Source: Rhodothermales bacterium
Lineage (GTDB): Bacteria; Bacteroidota; Rhodothermia; Rhodothermales; VXPQ01
Assembly: GCA_022821845.1 (NCBI GenBank)
Contig: JAJECT010000033.1
Span: 40,803-104,802, forward strand
Direction: 5' to 3'
Length of the DNA: 64,000 bases
This document shows, in pieces, positions 36,819 to 44,508 of the stretch. The translations under genes were made by a program, and so were the position numbers. How positions within the stretch are numbered: the stretch's first letter is position 1; the number at the start of each line of letters is the position of its first letter. Below the pieces are notes generated by a model. It saw only the letters and a program-made list of their open reading frames with translations. It did no database searches and was not told where the DNA came from.

Positions 36819-38537
36819 ATGGCTTCCGCATACGCCATAGGACTGGATTTCGGCACGAACTCGGTGCGCGCGCTGGTGGCGGACGTGGCCACGGGTCGCG
36901 AGGCAGGCACGGGCGTTTTCGAGTATCCTTCCGGCGAAGAGGGCGTGTTGCTGGATCGGGACCGGCCCGATTTGGCCCGGCAACATCCCGGGGATTACGT
37001 ACGAGGCGTCGAGCGGAGCATTGCCGCCGCCATGGAAGCCGCCGCGCGGGAAGACGACGCCTTCGACCCTGCCCGCGTGATAGGGATTGGGGTCGATACC
37101 ACCGGCTCTACCCCGATTCCGGTGGACCGGGAAGGCGTTCCCCTGGGCCTGTCGGACCGGTTTCGGGATTGCCTGGAAGCGCAGGCCTGGCTTTGGAAAG
37201 ACCACACGGGGCATGCGGAAGCCCGCGCTATCACGGACCGCGCCCGCGCGACGCGCCCGGAATACCTTGCGAAATGCGGGGGGGCGTACAGCTCGGAATG
37301 GTTCTGGGCGAAGATATGGCATTGCTTGCGCGTGGCCCCCGACGTGTTCGAAGCCGCCTGGACCTGGGTGGAGCATGCAGACTGGATTCCGGCGATGCTT
37401 TCCGGCGCGGAGCAGCCGGAGAAGTTGAAGCGGTCAATCTGCGCGGCGGGGCACAAGGCGATGTTTCATACGGATTGGGGCGGCTATCCCGACGAGGAAT
37501 TTCTGGGTTCGCTGGACGAAGCGTTGCTGCGCGTACGGAGGACGCTGCCCGACGAGGCGTTCAATGTGTCGCAGGCGGCGGGCGAATTGACCCCTGAATG
37601 GGCCGGGCGGCTGGGCTTGCCCGTCGGCGTCCCTGTCGCGGTGGGCGCCTTCGATGCGCACCTGGGCGCGGTGGGGTCGGGGATCGCGCCCGGCACGCTG
37701 GTCAAGATCATCGGCACGTCTACCTGCGATTTGATGGTGGCGCCGCTCGACGAGAACCCCCGAGACATTCCCGGATTGTGCGGAATCGTGCCGGAATCCG
37801 TGCTGCCCGGGCACTACGGGATGGAGGCCGGACAGTCCGCGGTGGGCGACATCTTCAACTGGTTCGTGCGTCAGATCCGCCCGGACGGCAAGGGGCACGA
37901 AGCGCTCACGGAGGAAGCCGCCCGGCTCTATCCCGGCGAAAGCGGACTCCTGGCGCTGGACTGGTTCAACGGCAACCGCACGATTCTGGCGGACCCCCGC
38001 TTGACCGGGCTGATCGTGGGCCTGACCTTGCACAGCACGCCGGGGGAAATCTATCGGGCCCTGATCGAGGCGACGGCTTTCGGGGCGCGCCGCATCATGG
38101 AGCGTTTCGAGGCGTACGGCGCGCCGGTCGAGCGCATCGTCAACTGCGGAGGCATATCGGACAAAAACGCGCTGGTCATGCAAATCTATGCAGATGCGAT
38201 GGGGCGCCCGATCATGATTTCGCGCAGCGCCCGGACCTGCGCGCTGGGCGCCGCCGTGAGCGCATCCGTGGCGGCGGGCGCCTCGGCGGGCGGGCATGCC
38301 GATTTTCCGTCGGCCATGCGGGCCATGACGGGCGTGCGTTCGCATGTGTTCGCGCCGGACCCGGAACGTAGCGGCGTCTATGATCGGTTGTACGCCTTGT
38401 ATCGTCGGTTGCACGACGCCTTTGGCACGGGAACGGCGGCGGCGGATGGCGGCGGCGTTTCGGGCGGAGGGGAAACGCCTTGTCTGTTCGACGTAATGAA
38501 ATCCCTGCTGGCCTTGCGCGACGAGGTGCGGACATGA
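36819..38537 (+). CDS. araB: Ribulokinase
   Basis: An FGGY-family kinase of 572 residues that phosphorylates L-ribulose, and sometimes other ketopentoses, with ATP. The N-terminus, YAIGLDFGTNSVRALVADVATG, is the ribulokinase form. GIGVDTTGSTPIPVD, the AraB-like long insert GGAYSSEWFWAKIWHCLR, GAFDAHLGAVGSGI, IIGTSTCDLMVAP and IVNCGGISDKNALVMQIYADAMGRPI follow. Length fits AraB rather than the ~500-residue xylulokinases. Its last codons overlap araD by 4 bp. No araA (arabinose isomerase) gene is in view. Confidence 0.93.
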   Translation: MASAYAIGLDFGTNSVRALVADVATGREAGTGVFEYPSGEEGVLLDRDRPDLARQHPGDYVRGVERSIAAAMEAAAREDDAFDPARVIGIGVDTTGSTPIPVDREGVPLGLSDRFRDCLEAQAWLWKDHTGHAEARAITDRARATRPEYLAKCGGAYSSEWFWAKIWHCLRVAPDVFEAAWTWVEHADWIPAMLSGAEQPEKLKRSICAAGHKAMFHTDWGGYPDEEFLGSLDEALLRVRRTLPDEAFNVSQAAGELTPEWAGRLGLPVGVPVAVGAFDAHLGAVGSGIAPGTLVKIIGTSTCDLMVAPLDENPRDIPGLCGIVPESVLPGHYGMEAGQSAVGDIFNWFVRQIRPDGKGHEALTEEAARLYPGESGLLALDWFNGNRTILADPRLTGLIVGLTLHSTPGEIYRALIEATAFGARRIMERFEAYGAPVERIVNCGGISDKNALVMQIYADAMGRPIMISRSARTCALGAAVSASVAAGASAGGHADFPSAMRAMTGVRSHVFAPDPERSGVYDRLYALYRRLHDAFGTGTAAADGGGVSGGGETPCLFDVMKSLLALRDEVRT

Positions 38538-39244
38538 GCGCGACGTACGCCGAACTGAAAGAAGCCGCGTGGCGGGCCAATCTCGACATCGAGGAACTGG
38601 CGGAAAGGACCTGGGGAAACGCCAGCGTGGCGGACGCGCAGGCCGGCGTCATGGCGATCAAGCCAAGCGGGGTTCCCTACGACCGGCTCGCCCCGGACAA
38701 TATGGTCGTTCTGTCCCTGAAAACGGGCAAGATAGTCGAAGGCGCGCTGCGTCCCTCCTCGGATACGCCCACGCATCGGGCGCTGTACCAGGCCTGGCCG
38801 CGTCTTGGCGCGATTACGCATACCCACTCCCGGTACGCCGTGGCCTGGGCGCAGGCCGAGCGGCCCATTCCCTGTTTCGGGACGACCCATGCCGATCATT
38901 TCCGGGGAAGCATTCCCGTGACGCGGCGGATGCGCAAGGACGAGATTGCCCAGGCCTACGAACGCAATACGGGTCTCGTCATTGTCGAGCGTTTCGAGGA
39001 GGGGGAAATAGATCCGCTGGAGATTCCCGCCGCGCTGGTGGCTTGCCACGGGCCGTTTGCCTGGGGAGCGCATGCTGACGAGGCTGTGGAGAATGCGCTT
39101 GCGCTGGAAACCGTGGCTTGCATGGCGTGGCGGACGAGGGCCCTTCGCCCGGAGGCCGTCGCCATAGACGACGCCCTTCGGGACAAGCATTTTTTGCGCA
39201 AGCACGGCCCTGCGGCGTACTACGGACAACCCCGGGAAAAATGA
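38534..39244 (+). CDS. araD: L-ribulose-5-phosphate 4-epimerase
   Basis: A 236-residue class II aldolase-fold enzyme that converts L-ribulose-5-phosphate to D-xylulose-5-phosphate. TWGNASVAD and IKPSGVPYDRLAPDNMVVL bind phosphate. HTHSRYAVAWAQAERPIPCFGTTHADHF carries the zinc His residues. ALVACHGPFAWG supplies the last His. The ATG at 38534 overlaps the araB stop. An earlier in-frame ATG at 38480 lies within araB and is unlikely. Confidence 0.93.
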   Translation: MSATYAELKEAAWRANLDIEELAERTWGNASVADAQAGVMAIKPSGVPYDRLAPDNMVVLSLKTGKIVEGALRPSSDTPTHRALYQAWPRLGAITHTHSRYAVAWAQAERPIPCFGTTHADHFRGSIPVTRRMRKDEIAQAYERNTGLVIVERFEEGEIDPLEIPAALVACHGPFAWGAHADEAVENALALETVACMAWRTRALRPEAVAIDDALRDKHFLRKHGPAAYYGQPREK

Positions 39245-39251
39245 GGCCGTC

Positions 39252-40628
39252 ATGCGGGACGATCCCTTTGCCGCGCTGCCTCTGCATGCCGCCCCGCTTT
39301 CTTTTCCGCCCGAGGGATCGGCGATGCGGGCTTCTTTTGCCGGTCGGGCGAGGGATTCCTTGCAGATTTTCCAGGCGGGGATTGCCGCCGTGCAGGCGGA
39401 CGCCTTGCTGGACCGAACGGATTGGCAAGCCAGACTGCCTCGTCCGCTTGCCGAATACGACAAAATCGTGGTGGCGGGGATGGGAAAGGCGTCCATGGCG
39501 ATGCTCGCGGCGCTGCGCCAGCGCCTTGGGCGCAGGATGTATGCGGGCCGGGCGGTGGCGCCCTATGGCTACAAGAATCGAGGGGCTATTGCACCCGATG
39601 CTTTGTCGCCGCCTTGCCGCGTGATCGAGGCGGGGCATCCGTTGCCGGACAAGCGTAGCGAACAGGCTGCGTGGGCCTTGCTGGACGCGGTGTCCGGGCT
39701 GGGTCCGAACGATCTGGCGATTGTCCCTGCTTCGGGGGGCGGCTCCTCGTTATGCGCCCTCTTTCCGCCGGGTATTTCGATGGAGGACGCCCGCGAGGCG
39801 TTCCGGCGGTTGCTTGTGGCGGGGGCGGACATTCACGCGATAAACAAGGTGCGGCGGCGCATCTCGCAAACGGGCGGCGGCGGTTTGGCGCGGGCGGCGG
39901 CGCCGGCCGACGTGTTGACGTTGTGCCTTTCCGATGTGCCGGGCGACGATGCGGAGCATATGTATGTGATTGGCGGCGGCCCTACGCTTCCCGATCCGTA
40001 TACCGCGCAGGACGCGCTGGACGTGCTGAAACGATACGGCGACCAGGTTCCAGCGAGCGTTTGGCGGTATGTAGAGGGCCTCGCCGGTGGCCCGGAGCAA
40101 CCTGCGGGAGAACCTGGACGGGTGCGCGCCGTGCTGCTTGGCAACGTCCGGACGGCGCTGGAGGCGGCCGCGAAAAAAGCGCGTACGCTGGGATATCGCG
40201 CCCGGATCGTTACCGACGCTTTGTCCGGAGAGGCGCGGGACGTTGGGGCGGCCATGGCGCGTCGGCTCCTGGAGGAGGCCCCCGGATCGTGTCTGTTGTG
40301 GGGCGGCGAGACGTCTGTAACGGTTCGGGGAGATGGGCTGGGCGGGCGCAATCAGGAGCTGGCGCTGGCCGCCGCCCTTCGCATGGCGGGAGCGGCGAAG
40401 GACATAAGCCTGATGAGCGCGGGCACGGATGGACGAGACGGTCCCGTGGACGCCGCCGGGGCGGTCGCTACCCCGGATACGGTGGTTGAGGCGCGGCGGC
40501 AGGGGTTGGATCCGGCGGCGTTTCTTGCGCGGAACGATTCGTACGGATTCTGGAAAAGGACGCCGGGATTGCTCCAGACCGGCCCGACGCATACGAATGT
40601 GATGGATATGCAGATCGCGCTTTCGTAA
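39252..40628 (+). CDS. Glycerate 2-kinase (DUF4147/MOFRL type)
   Basis: A 458-residue class II glycerate kinase that phosphorylates D-glycerate. The N-terminal DUF4147 domain has IVVAGMGKASMAMLAAL, EAGHPLPDKRS and VPASGGGSSLCALFP. The middle has INKVRRRISQTGGGGLARAA and LSDVPGDDAEHMYVIGGGPTLPDP. The C-terminal MOFRL domain ends GGETSVTVRGDGLGGRNQELALAAAL, SAGTDGRDGPVDAAGA and GLLQTGPTHTNVMDMQIAL. It lies 8 bp after araD and closes the sugar operon, suggesting a second branch of the pathway that ends in glycerate. Confidence 0.92.
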   Translation: MRDDPFAALPLHAAPLSFPPEGSAMRASFAGRARDSLQIFQAGIAAVQADALLDRTDWQARLPRPLAEYDKIVVAGMGKASMAMLAALRQRLGRRMYAGRAVAPYGYKNRGAIAPDALSPPCRVIEAGHPLPDKRSEQAAWALLDAVSGLGPNDLAIVPASGGGSSLCALFPPGISMEDAREAFRRLLVAGADIHAINKVRRRISQTGGGGLARAAAPADVLTLCLSDVPGDDAEHMYVIGGGPTLPDPYTAQDALDVLKRYGDQVPASVWRYVEGLAGGPEQPAGEPGRVRAVLLGNVRTALEAAAKKARTLGYRARIVTDALSGEARDVGAAMARRLLEEAPGSCLLWGGETSVTVRGDGLGGRNQELALAAALRMAGAAKDISLMSAGTDGRDGPVDAAGAVATPDTVVEARRQGLDPAAFLARNDSYGFWKRTPGLLQTGPTHTNVMDMQIALS

Positions 40629-40677
40629 TACGCGCGGATTCATCATATCTTCACTATATCTTCATCATATTTTCAAA

Positions 40678-40800
40678 TTAGCAGGGTATATCCGGCCATT
40701 TTATGTGTCTATAGGGGCGCATTGGTCATGATGCCTTTACCAGGGCCGAGCCGGCGCCGCGCCTCATCCGAGGTCGGCGTCCGGTTCGGCCTTTGGGCCT
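40678..40800 (-). repeat. Repeat family R130, copy 1 (inverted)
   Basis: The first 45 bp (40678-40722) are the reverse complement of 41634-41678 with 44 of 45 matches. Beyond 40722 the similarity continues in decayed form through the GC-rich hairpin part to about 40800. Copies 2 and 3 are in direct orientation at 41552-41690 and 43072-43212. The 49 bp between the glycerate kinase stop and this repeat hold short direct repeats of ATATCTTCA. Confidence 0.8.
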
Positions 40801-40883
40801 GGCCATGGTCCGAAGCGTACGGGCAAGCGCGAAACAAAGCGCTGCGAACGATATATTATCCTTGATAACCATCTGCACAAGCC

Positions 40884-41165
40884 ATGGTCAACACACTTGC
40901 CATAGCCCGCAAGCTTTCTGCAGCAGGGGTCGAACAGGCCCAGGCGGAAGCGCATGCCGAAGCGATTGCGAACGCTGTGGAGAAACAGCATGGGGAAACC
41001 GCCACAAAAGATTTTGTGGAGGTAAAAATCAGTGCTGTGGAGGCGAAAATCAGTGCTGTGGAGGCGAAAATAAGCGCCCTTGAAGTCCGGCTTGTGCGCT
41101 GGGTAGTGGGTACCGCCTTCACTGTGGCGGGGCTCTTGTTCGCCGCCCTGCGATTTATACCGTAA
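40884..41165 (+). CDS. Small coiled-coil membrane protein with 7-residue repeats
   Basis: A 93-residue protein. Residues 3-37 form an Ala/Glu-rich helix (LAIARKLSAAGVEQAQAEAHAEAIANAVEK), resembling DUF1640-type proteins. Residues 46-67 are three tandem heptads (VKISAVEAKISAVEAKISAL), encoded by an imperfect 21-bp DNA repeat from 41027. A C-terminal hydrophobic helix (WVVGTAFTVAGLLFAALRF) would anchor it in the membrane. Function is unknown. It lies within the segment bounded by inverted R130 repeats. A similarly built protein starts at 63838. Confidence 0.7.
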   Translation: MVNTLAIARKLSAAGVEQAQAEAHAEAIANAVEKQHGETATKDFVEVKISAVEAKISAVEAKISALEVRLVRWVVGTAFTVAGLLFAALRFIP

Positions 41166-41325
41166 CGGCCCTGTTTGAAACCCTGCGCGCCGAATAGCGC
41201 AGGTCAGTCAAGCGTACCGAGCATATCTTGCCGAAGCGTCGAACGCCGCTTGCCGAACCGGAAAATGCGCAAAACCATGCCGAACGCAGCGTACGCCGTC
41301 GGGTTGCGTAAAACGGCTGCGTGAG

Positions 41326-41400
41326 CGGTCCGGACGGGACTCGAACCCGCGACCTCCTGCGTGACAGGCAGGCGTTCTAACCAAACTGAACTACCGGACC
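41326..41400 (-). tRNA. tRNA-Asp (GTC)
   Basis: On the minus strand a full cloverleaf: acceptor GGTCCGG/CCGGACC, D-arm GTTC-AGTTTGGTTA-GAAC, anticodon arm CCTGC-CTGTCAC-GCAGG with anticodon GTC, five-base variable loop, and T-arm with TTCGAGT. No CCA is encoded. It lies inside the segment between inverted repeat copies 1 and 2. The flanks 41166-41325 and 41401-41551 hold no gene. Confidence 0.95.
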
Positions 41401-41551
41401 AACAAAGTACGGGCGCTGTACCCGGAAAATGCGTTGTGGTTCCGTCTTGCCGAGAATTGCAAGAAGAATTTGCAACGCCGAAGCGGGCGTTTGTTTGACG
41501 CGCAAGCCGCTTGAGGTCCGGCTATGTGTTTGCGGGGCGGTTGTTTCCCGG

Positions 41552-41690
41552 CGGCGGAATCAAGGGCCGAAGCCGGGCGCCGCCCCAACCCCCAGAGGCG
41601 GCGCCGGCTTTAACGCAGGCATCATCATACCTGATGCACCCCTATAGACACATAAAATGGCCGGATATACCCTGCTAACGAAAAAAAATT
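41552..41690 (+). repeat. Repeat family R130, copy 2
   Basis: A ~139-bp unit made of GGCGGAATCAAGGGCCGAAG, a strong GC hairpin (GCCGGGCGCCGCC at 41572-41584 with GGCGGCGCCGGC at 41597-41608, followed by TTT, terminator-like), a spacer, then CCCCTATAGACACATAAAAT and an A-run ending at 41690. Copy 3 (43072-43212) matches at roughly 85% by eye. It lies upstream of the porin-like gene and may carry its leader. Confidence 0.8.
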
Positions 41691-41836
41691 CAGGGGCTGT
41701 CCGCAGAATCGGGCGTATGCGCTTGCATGGGGGGTGCAAATCGTCGATTTTTGGCGAATTCTTCGTACTTCTCATTACCTGGAGGGATTTCATGCCCACT
41801 TTTCTTCTAAAGGATATACCCGGGAGGGACCGCGTC

Positions 41837-43042
41837 ATGGCTTCAGCCCTGCGTCGCGTCTTGCCCGGAATCCTTTTATGTATGTTGTTTTTCGCGAGCG
41901 ACGTCGCAGCGCAAACCGAGCGAACCGGGCCCGTCGTAAAAATCGGCGGCCTGGGCTACATGGATTATTTTTACCGGCTTGCCGACGACGACAAGACTTT
42001 TTTGTGGCAAAATCCCAAAGATAATCTGTGGGACAGCGACCGGGACGCAACCATCAACGACGCATTTCACGGGTTCACGTACAGAAGGCTGTACCTGACC
42101 GCCGACGCGGCGATTTCCGAGCGTTTCAAGGCCCGCTTCCGTCTGGAGGCCAGCGACAGCAAAGTGGGGAGCGGCGGGCCGGTTCCCTTCGTAAAAGATA
42201 TGTGGATCGATTGGAAGTACGCTGGCGATCATTCCGCCAGAATGGGCGTAATGCCGCCTCCGGCGTTTCAGTTATCGGAGGGCGTTTGGGGGTTTCGCAG
42301 CCTGGAAAAGACCATTCTTGACGTGCAGGGGATCAATTCGTCCCGGGATTTCGGAATTCGCCTTGACGGCCCCGTTCCCGTGCGCGGCGATCTGGTTCGC
42401 TATGCGGCGATGTTGGCCAACGGCGAGGGGAATCGCGCAGACAGCGACAAATACAAGAAGGGGTACGCTCTAATTTCCATCCACCCGGTTGGCAAACTGG
42501 TCTTCTCGGCGGGCGTGGATTACGGAAAGCACCAGCTCGCGCCGCAAGAGGATATCTTCATATCTCGCCGCGAGACGCGGATGTCCGTGTTTGGAGGGTA
42601 TGAGGGCGACATTGTCCGATTTGGTCTGGAAGCTTTCCGCTATGAATTAACATGGTTGGATGAGACCTACGCGACCACCGTAAGAAGCAACGAAAACGAG
42701 GCTGGATATATAGAAATACGGCAAAAGTATGAACCAACCATGCGCATTATTGGCCTCAGCGCGTTCGGATCGGCGAAGGTCCATCCGCGGGCGGAATTCG
42801 TAGGTCGGTTGGACCTGACGAGGAACGACGACGATTTCGCGGCAACGTATTCTGACGAGCCGTTGCTTACCGAAAGGCTGGCGCTGGCGGGAATCGCTTT
42901 CTCGCCCCACAAAAACGTGCGCGTCATTCCCAATCTGTGGTGGTTCGGCTCGGAGATCAAGTCGGACGATTACCCCGCCGACGAACTGGTCGGCAAACGA
43001 AAAAACAGGATGCTTCGCGTTACGGTCGAAGCGTCGTTTTAG
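41837..43042 (+). CDS. Outer-membrane porin-like beta-barrel protein
   Basis: A 401-residue exported protein. The start at 41837 has GGGAGGGAC seven bases upstream and yields a clean signal peptide (MASALRRVLPGILLCMLFFA, cut after DVAAQ). An in-frame ATG at 41792 with a GGAGGG site is the alternative. The mature protein has GLGYMDYFYRLADDD, FTYRRLYLTADAAISERFKARFRLEA, a WIDWKYAGDHSARMGVMPPPAF segment and many amphipathic strands, ending RVTVEASF with the terminal Phe of outer-membrane barrels. This resembles phosphate-selective-porin-like (OprP/O) proteins, without certainty. It is bracketed by direct R130 repeats. Confidence 0.75.
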   Translation: MASALRRVLPGILLCMLFFASDVAAQTERTGPVVKIGGLGYMDYFYRLADDDKTFLWQNPKDNLWDSDRDATINDAFHGFTYRRLYLTADAAISERFKARFRLEASDSKVGSGGPVPFVKDMWIDWKYAGDHSARMGVMPPPAFQLSEGVWGFRSLEKTILDVQGINSSRDFGIRLDGPVPVRGDLVRYAAMLANGEGNRADSDKYKKGYALISIHPVGKLVFSAGVDYGKHQLAPQEDIFISRRETRMSVFGGYEGDIVRFGLEAFRYELTWLDETYATTVRSNENEAGYIEIRQKYEPTMRIIGLSAFGSAKVHPRAEFVGRLDLTRNDDDFAATYSDEPLLTERLALAGIAFSPHKNVRVIPNLWWFGSEIKSDDYPADELVGKRKNRMLRVTVEASF

Positions 43043-43071
43043 AAGGCTTTTCCGGTATGTCTTCGGGATGC

Positions 43072-43212
43072 CGGCGGAATCAAGAGCCGAACCGGGCGCC
43101 GCCCCAAGCCCCGGAGGCGGCGCCGGCTCGACCTTAACGCGCACATCAATATCTGATGCGCCCCTATAGACACATAAAATGGCCGAATATAACCTGCCAG
43201 CGAAAAAAAATT
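43072..43212 (+). repeat. Repeat family R130, copy 3
   Basis: A direct copy of 41552-41690. Its GC hairpin (CCGGGCGCCGCC at 43092-43103 with GGCGGCGCCGG at 43116-43126) starts 50 bp after the porin-like gene stop and probably serves as its terminator. The block CCCCTATAGACACATAAAAT is identical to copy 2. The stretch 43213-43358 up to tRNA-Phe contains a GAGGCTGCGAGGGGCGCG segment resembling the MITE arm. Confidence 0.8.
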
Positions 43213-43358
43213 ACGCCGCCGAACGAAGGCGAGCCGCTGCATGCGCTGGTTACGTCCGCCAAGACGAGAGGCTGCGAGGGGCGCGCCGGGCGAAGCGGTT
43301 TTGACGGCGTATCCTGAAGAAACTGTTCCGGCGGGGGGACGTACAAGGCGTCCTTTCC

Positions 43359-43431
<73 letters not shown>

Positions 43432-43471
43432 CCGCTTGCGCGCCTGTTTCAAACGCCGCTCCCTGTCCGCG

Positions 43472-43507
43472 CCGATTCCGCCGATTTTTTGGCGGATCGG
43501 TTTTTTA
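43472..43507 (+). terminator. Rho-independent terminator after tRNA-Phe
   Basis: CCGATTCCGCC (43472-43482) pairs with GGCGGATCGG (43491-43500), one T bulged, and is followed at once by TTTTTTA. It sits between tRNA-Phe and the convergent nadK gene. Confidence 0.8.
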
Positions 43508-44383
43508 TCAGGCCCCCCACATCAATTTGGAGCGCAGCGTATGGAAGTAGTGCTGTTCGGGTAGTTTGACGAGGCGTACCCAGTGGCTGGCTCGGGCGAA
43601 TTGGAACGTTACGGGGCCTTCCTGGGGATGGAAGGGTTGGCTATGGCCATCGAATCCCAGTACGTACGGCGTGTCGTCGCTGGATACTTCGGCCTCGATG
43701 ACCGAATCGGCGGGCAATACGATGGGACGAATCGTAAGGCTGTGCGGGGCAAGCGGAGACAGAATGAACACTTCGCTTCCGGGAACGACGATCGGGCCGC
43801 CTGCGGACATGGAATAGGCGGTCGAGCCGGTCGGCGTGGCGACGATCAGCCCGTCGGCCCAGTAGTCGTTCAGGCGTACGCCGTCCACAATGGTGCGGAT
43901 GGAGATAAGGCCCGCCGACCCGCTTCGCTCCAGCACGAATTCGTTGAGCGCCCAGTATGCCCGGTCGCCATCTGGCGTTTGGACCCGCGCCGCCAGCGGA
44001 AGGCGTTCCTCGATCCGGTAGGCGCCTCGTTCGAAGGACCGAATCGCGTCCTGAAGCTGCGCTACCTCGATATCGGCCAGAAATCCCAGCCGCCCGATAT
44101 TTATTCCCAGAATGGGCGTTCCGTGCGTTCCGGCTTCCTGGGCGCTTGTCAGCAAGGTGCCGTCGCCGCCGAACGACAGGATCATGTCGGATTCCTGCGC
44201 CAGGTCGGGCGTGGCGGCGGCTGCGCAGCGCGCGGCGGGCGCCAGGTTGCGCTCGGCCAGGCCGCGGGCCAGGTCGCTGTTCAGCGTGTAGGAAAGCCCT
44301 TCGCCCTCCAGCCAGGAAACCAGTTCCGCCACCGGTTTCCAGAGGCGGTTCTTGTGCGTATTGCCTGTAATGCCGTACGTCAT
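43508..44383 (-). CDS. nadK: NAD kinase
   Basis: ATP-dependent 2'-phosphorylation of NAD to NADP. The protein is 291 residues. The diphosphate-binding GGDGTLL lies in MILSFGGDGTLLTSAQE, followed by GINIGRLGFLADI. The substrate loop is ALNEFVLERSG. The C-terminal domain has GLIVATPTGSTAYSMSAGGPIVVP. The start at 44381-44383 touches a remnant MITE terminus, so its 5' leader is partly element-derived. It is convergent with tRNA-Phe and divergent from comM. Confidence 0.95.
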   Translation of the reverse strand: MTYGITGNTHKNRLWKPVAELVSWLEGEGLSYTLNSDLARGLAERNLAPAARCAAAATPDLAQESDMILSFGGDGTLLTSAQEAGTHGTPILGINIGRLGFLADIEVAQLQDAIRSFERGAYRIEERLPLAARVQTPDGDRAYWALNEFVLERSGSAGLISIRTIVDGVRLNDYWADGLIVATPTGSTAYSMSAGGPIVVPGSEVFILSPLAPHSLTIRPIVLPADSVIEAEVSSDDTPYVLGFDGHSQPFHPQEGPVTFQFARASHWVRLVKLPEQHYFHTLRSKLMWGA

Positions 44384-44433
44384 AGGGATACTCTGATTAA
44401 ATCCGGGAAGCTCAGAGGGTGCGAGGGGTGCGG
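44384..44433 (-). repeat. MITE remnant (single terminus) at the nadK start
   Basis: About 50 bp matching the reverse complement of the right end of the elements at 5459 and 27670: AGGGATACTCTGATTAAATC followed by a CTCAGAG-GTGCGAGGGGTGCGG arm. It begins at the base next to the nadK start codon. The other terminus is missing. Confidence 0.7.
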
Positions 44434-44508
44434 ATAGTCCAAAAGTAAGAAATATGCGGCTTGCAGGTTATGTTTGCGCGTTTTTCGGGTCTATAGGGAG
44501 ATTCGTTT

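Noticed and set aside
43213-43358. A further full MITE copy upstream of tRNA-Phe
   Set aside because: Only a GAGGCTGCGAGGGG segment and a GCGTATCCT string match; the termini are absent, so it is at most a decayed fragment.
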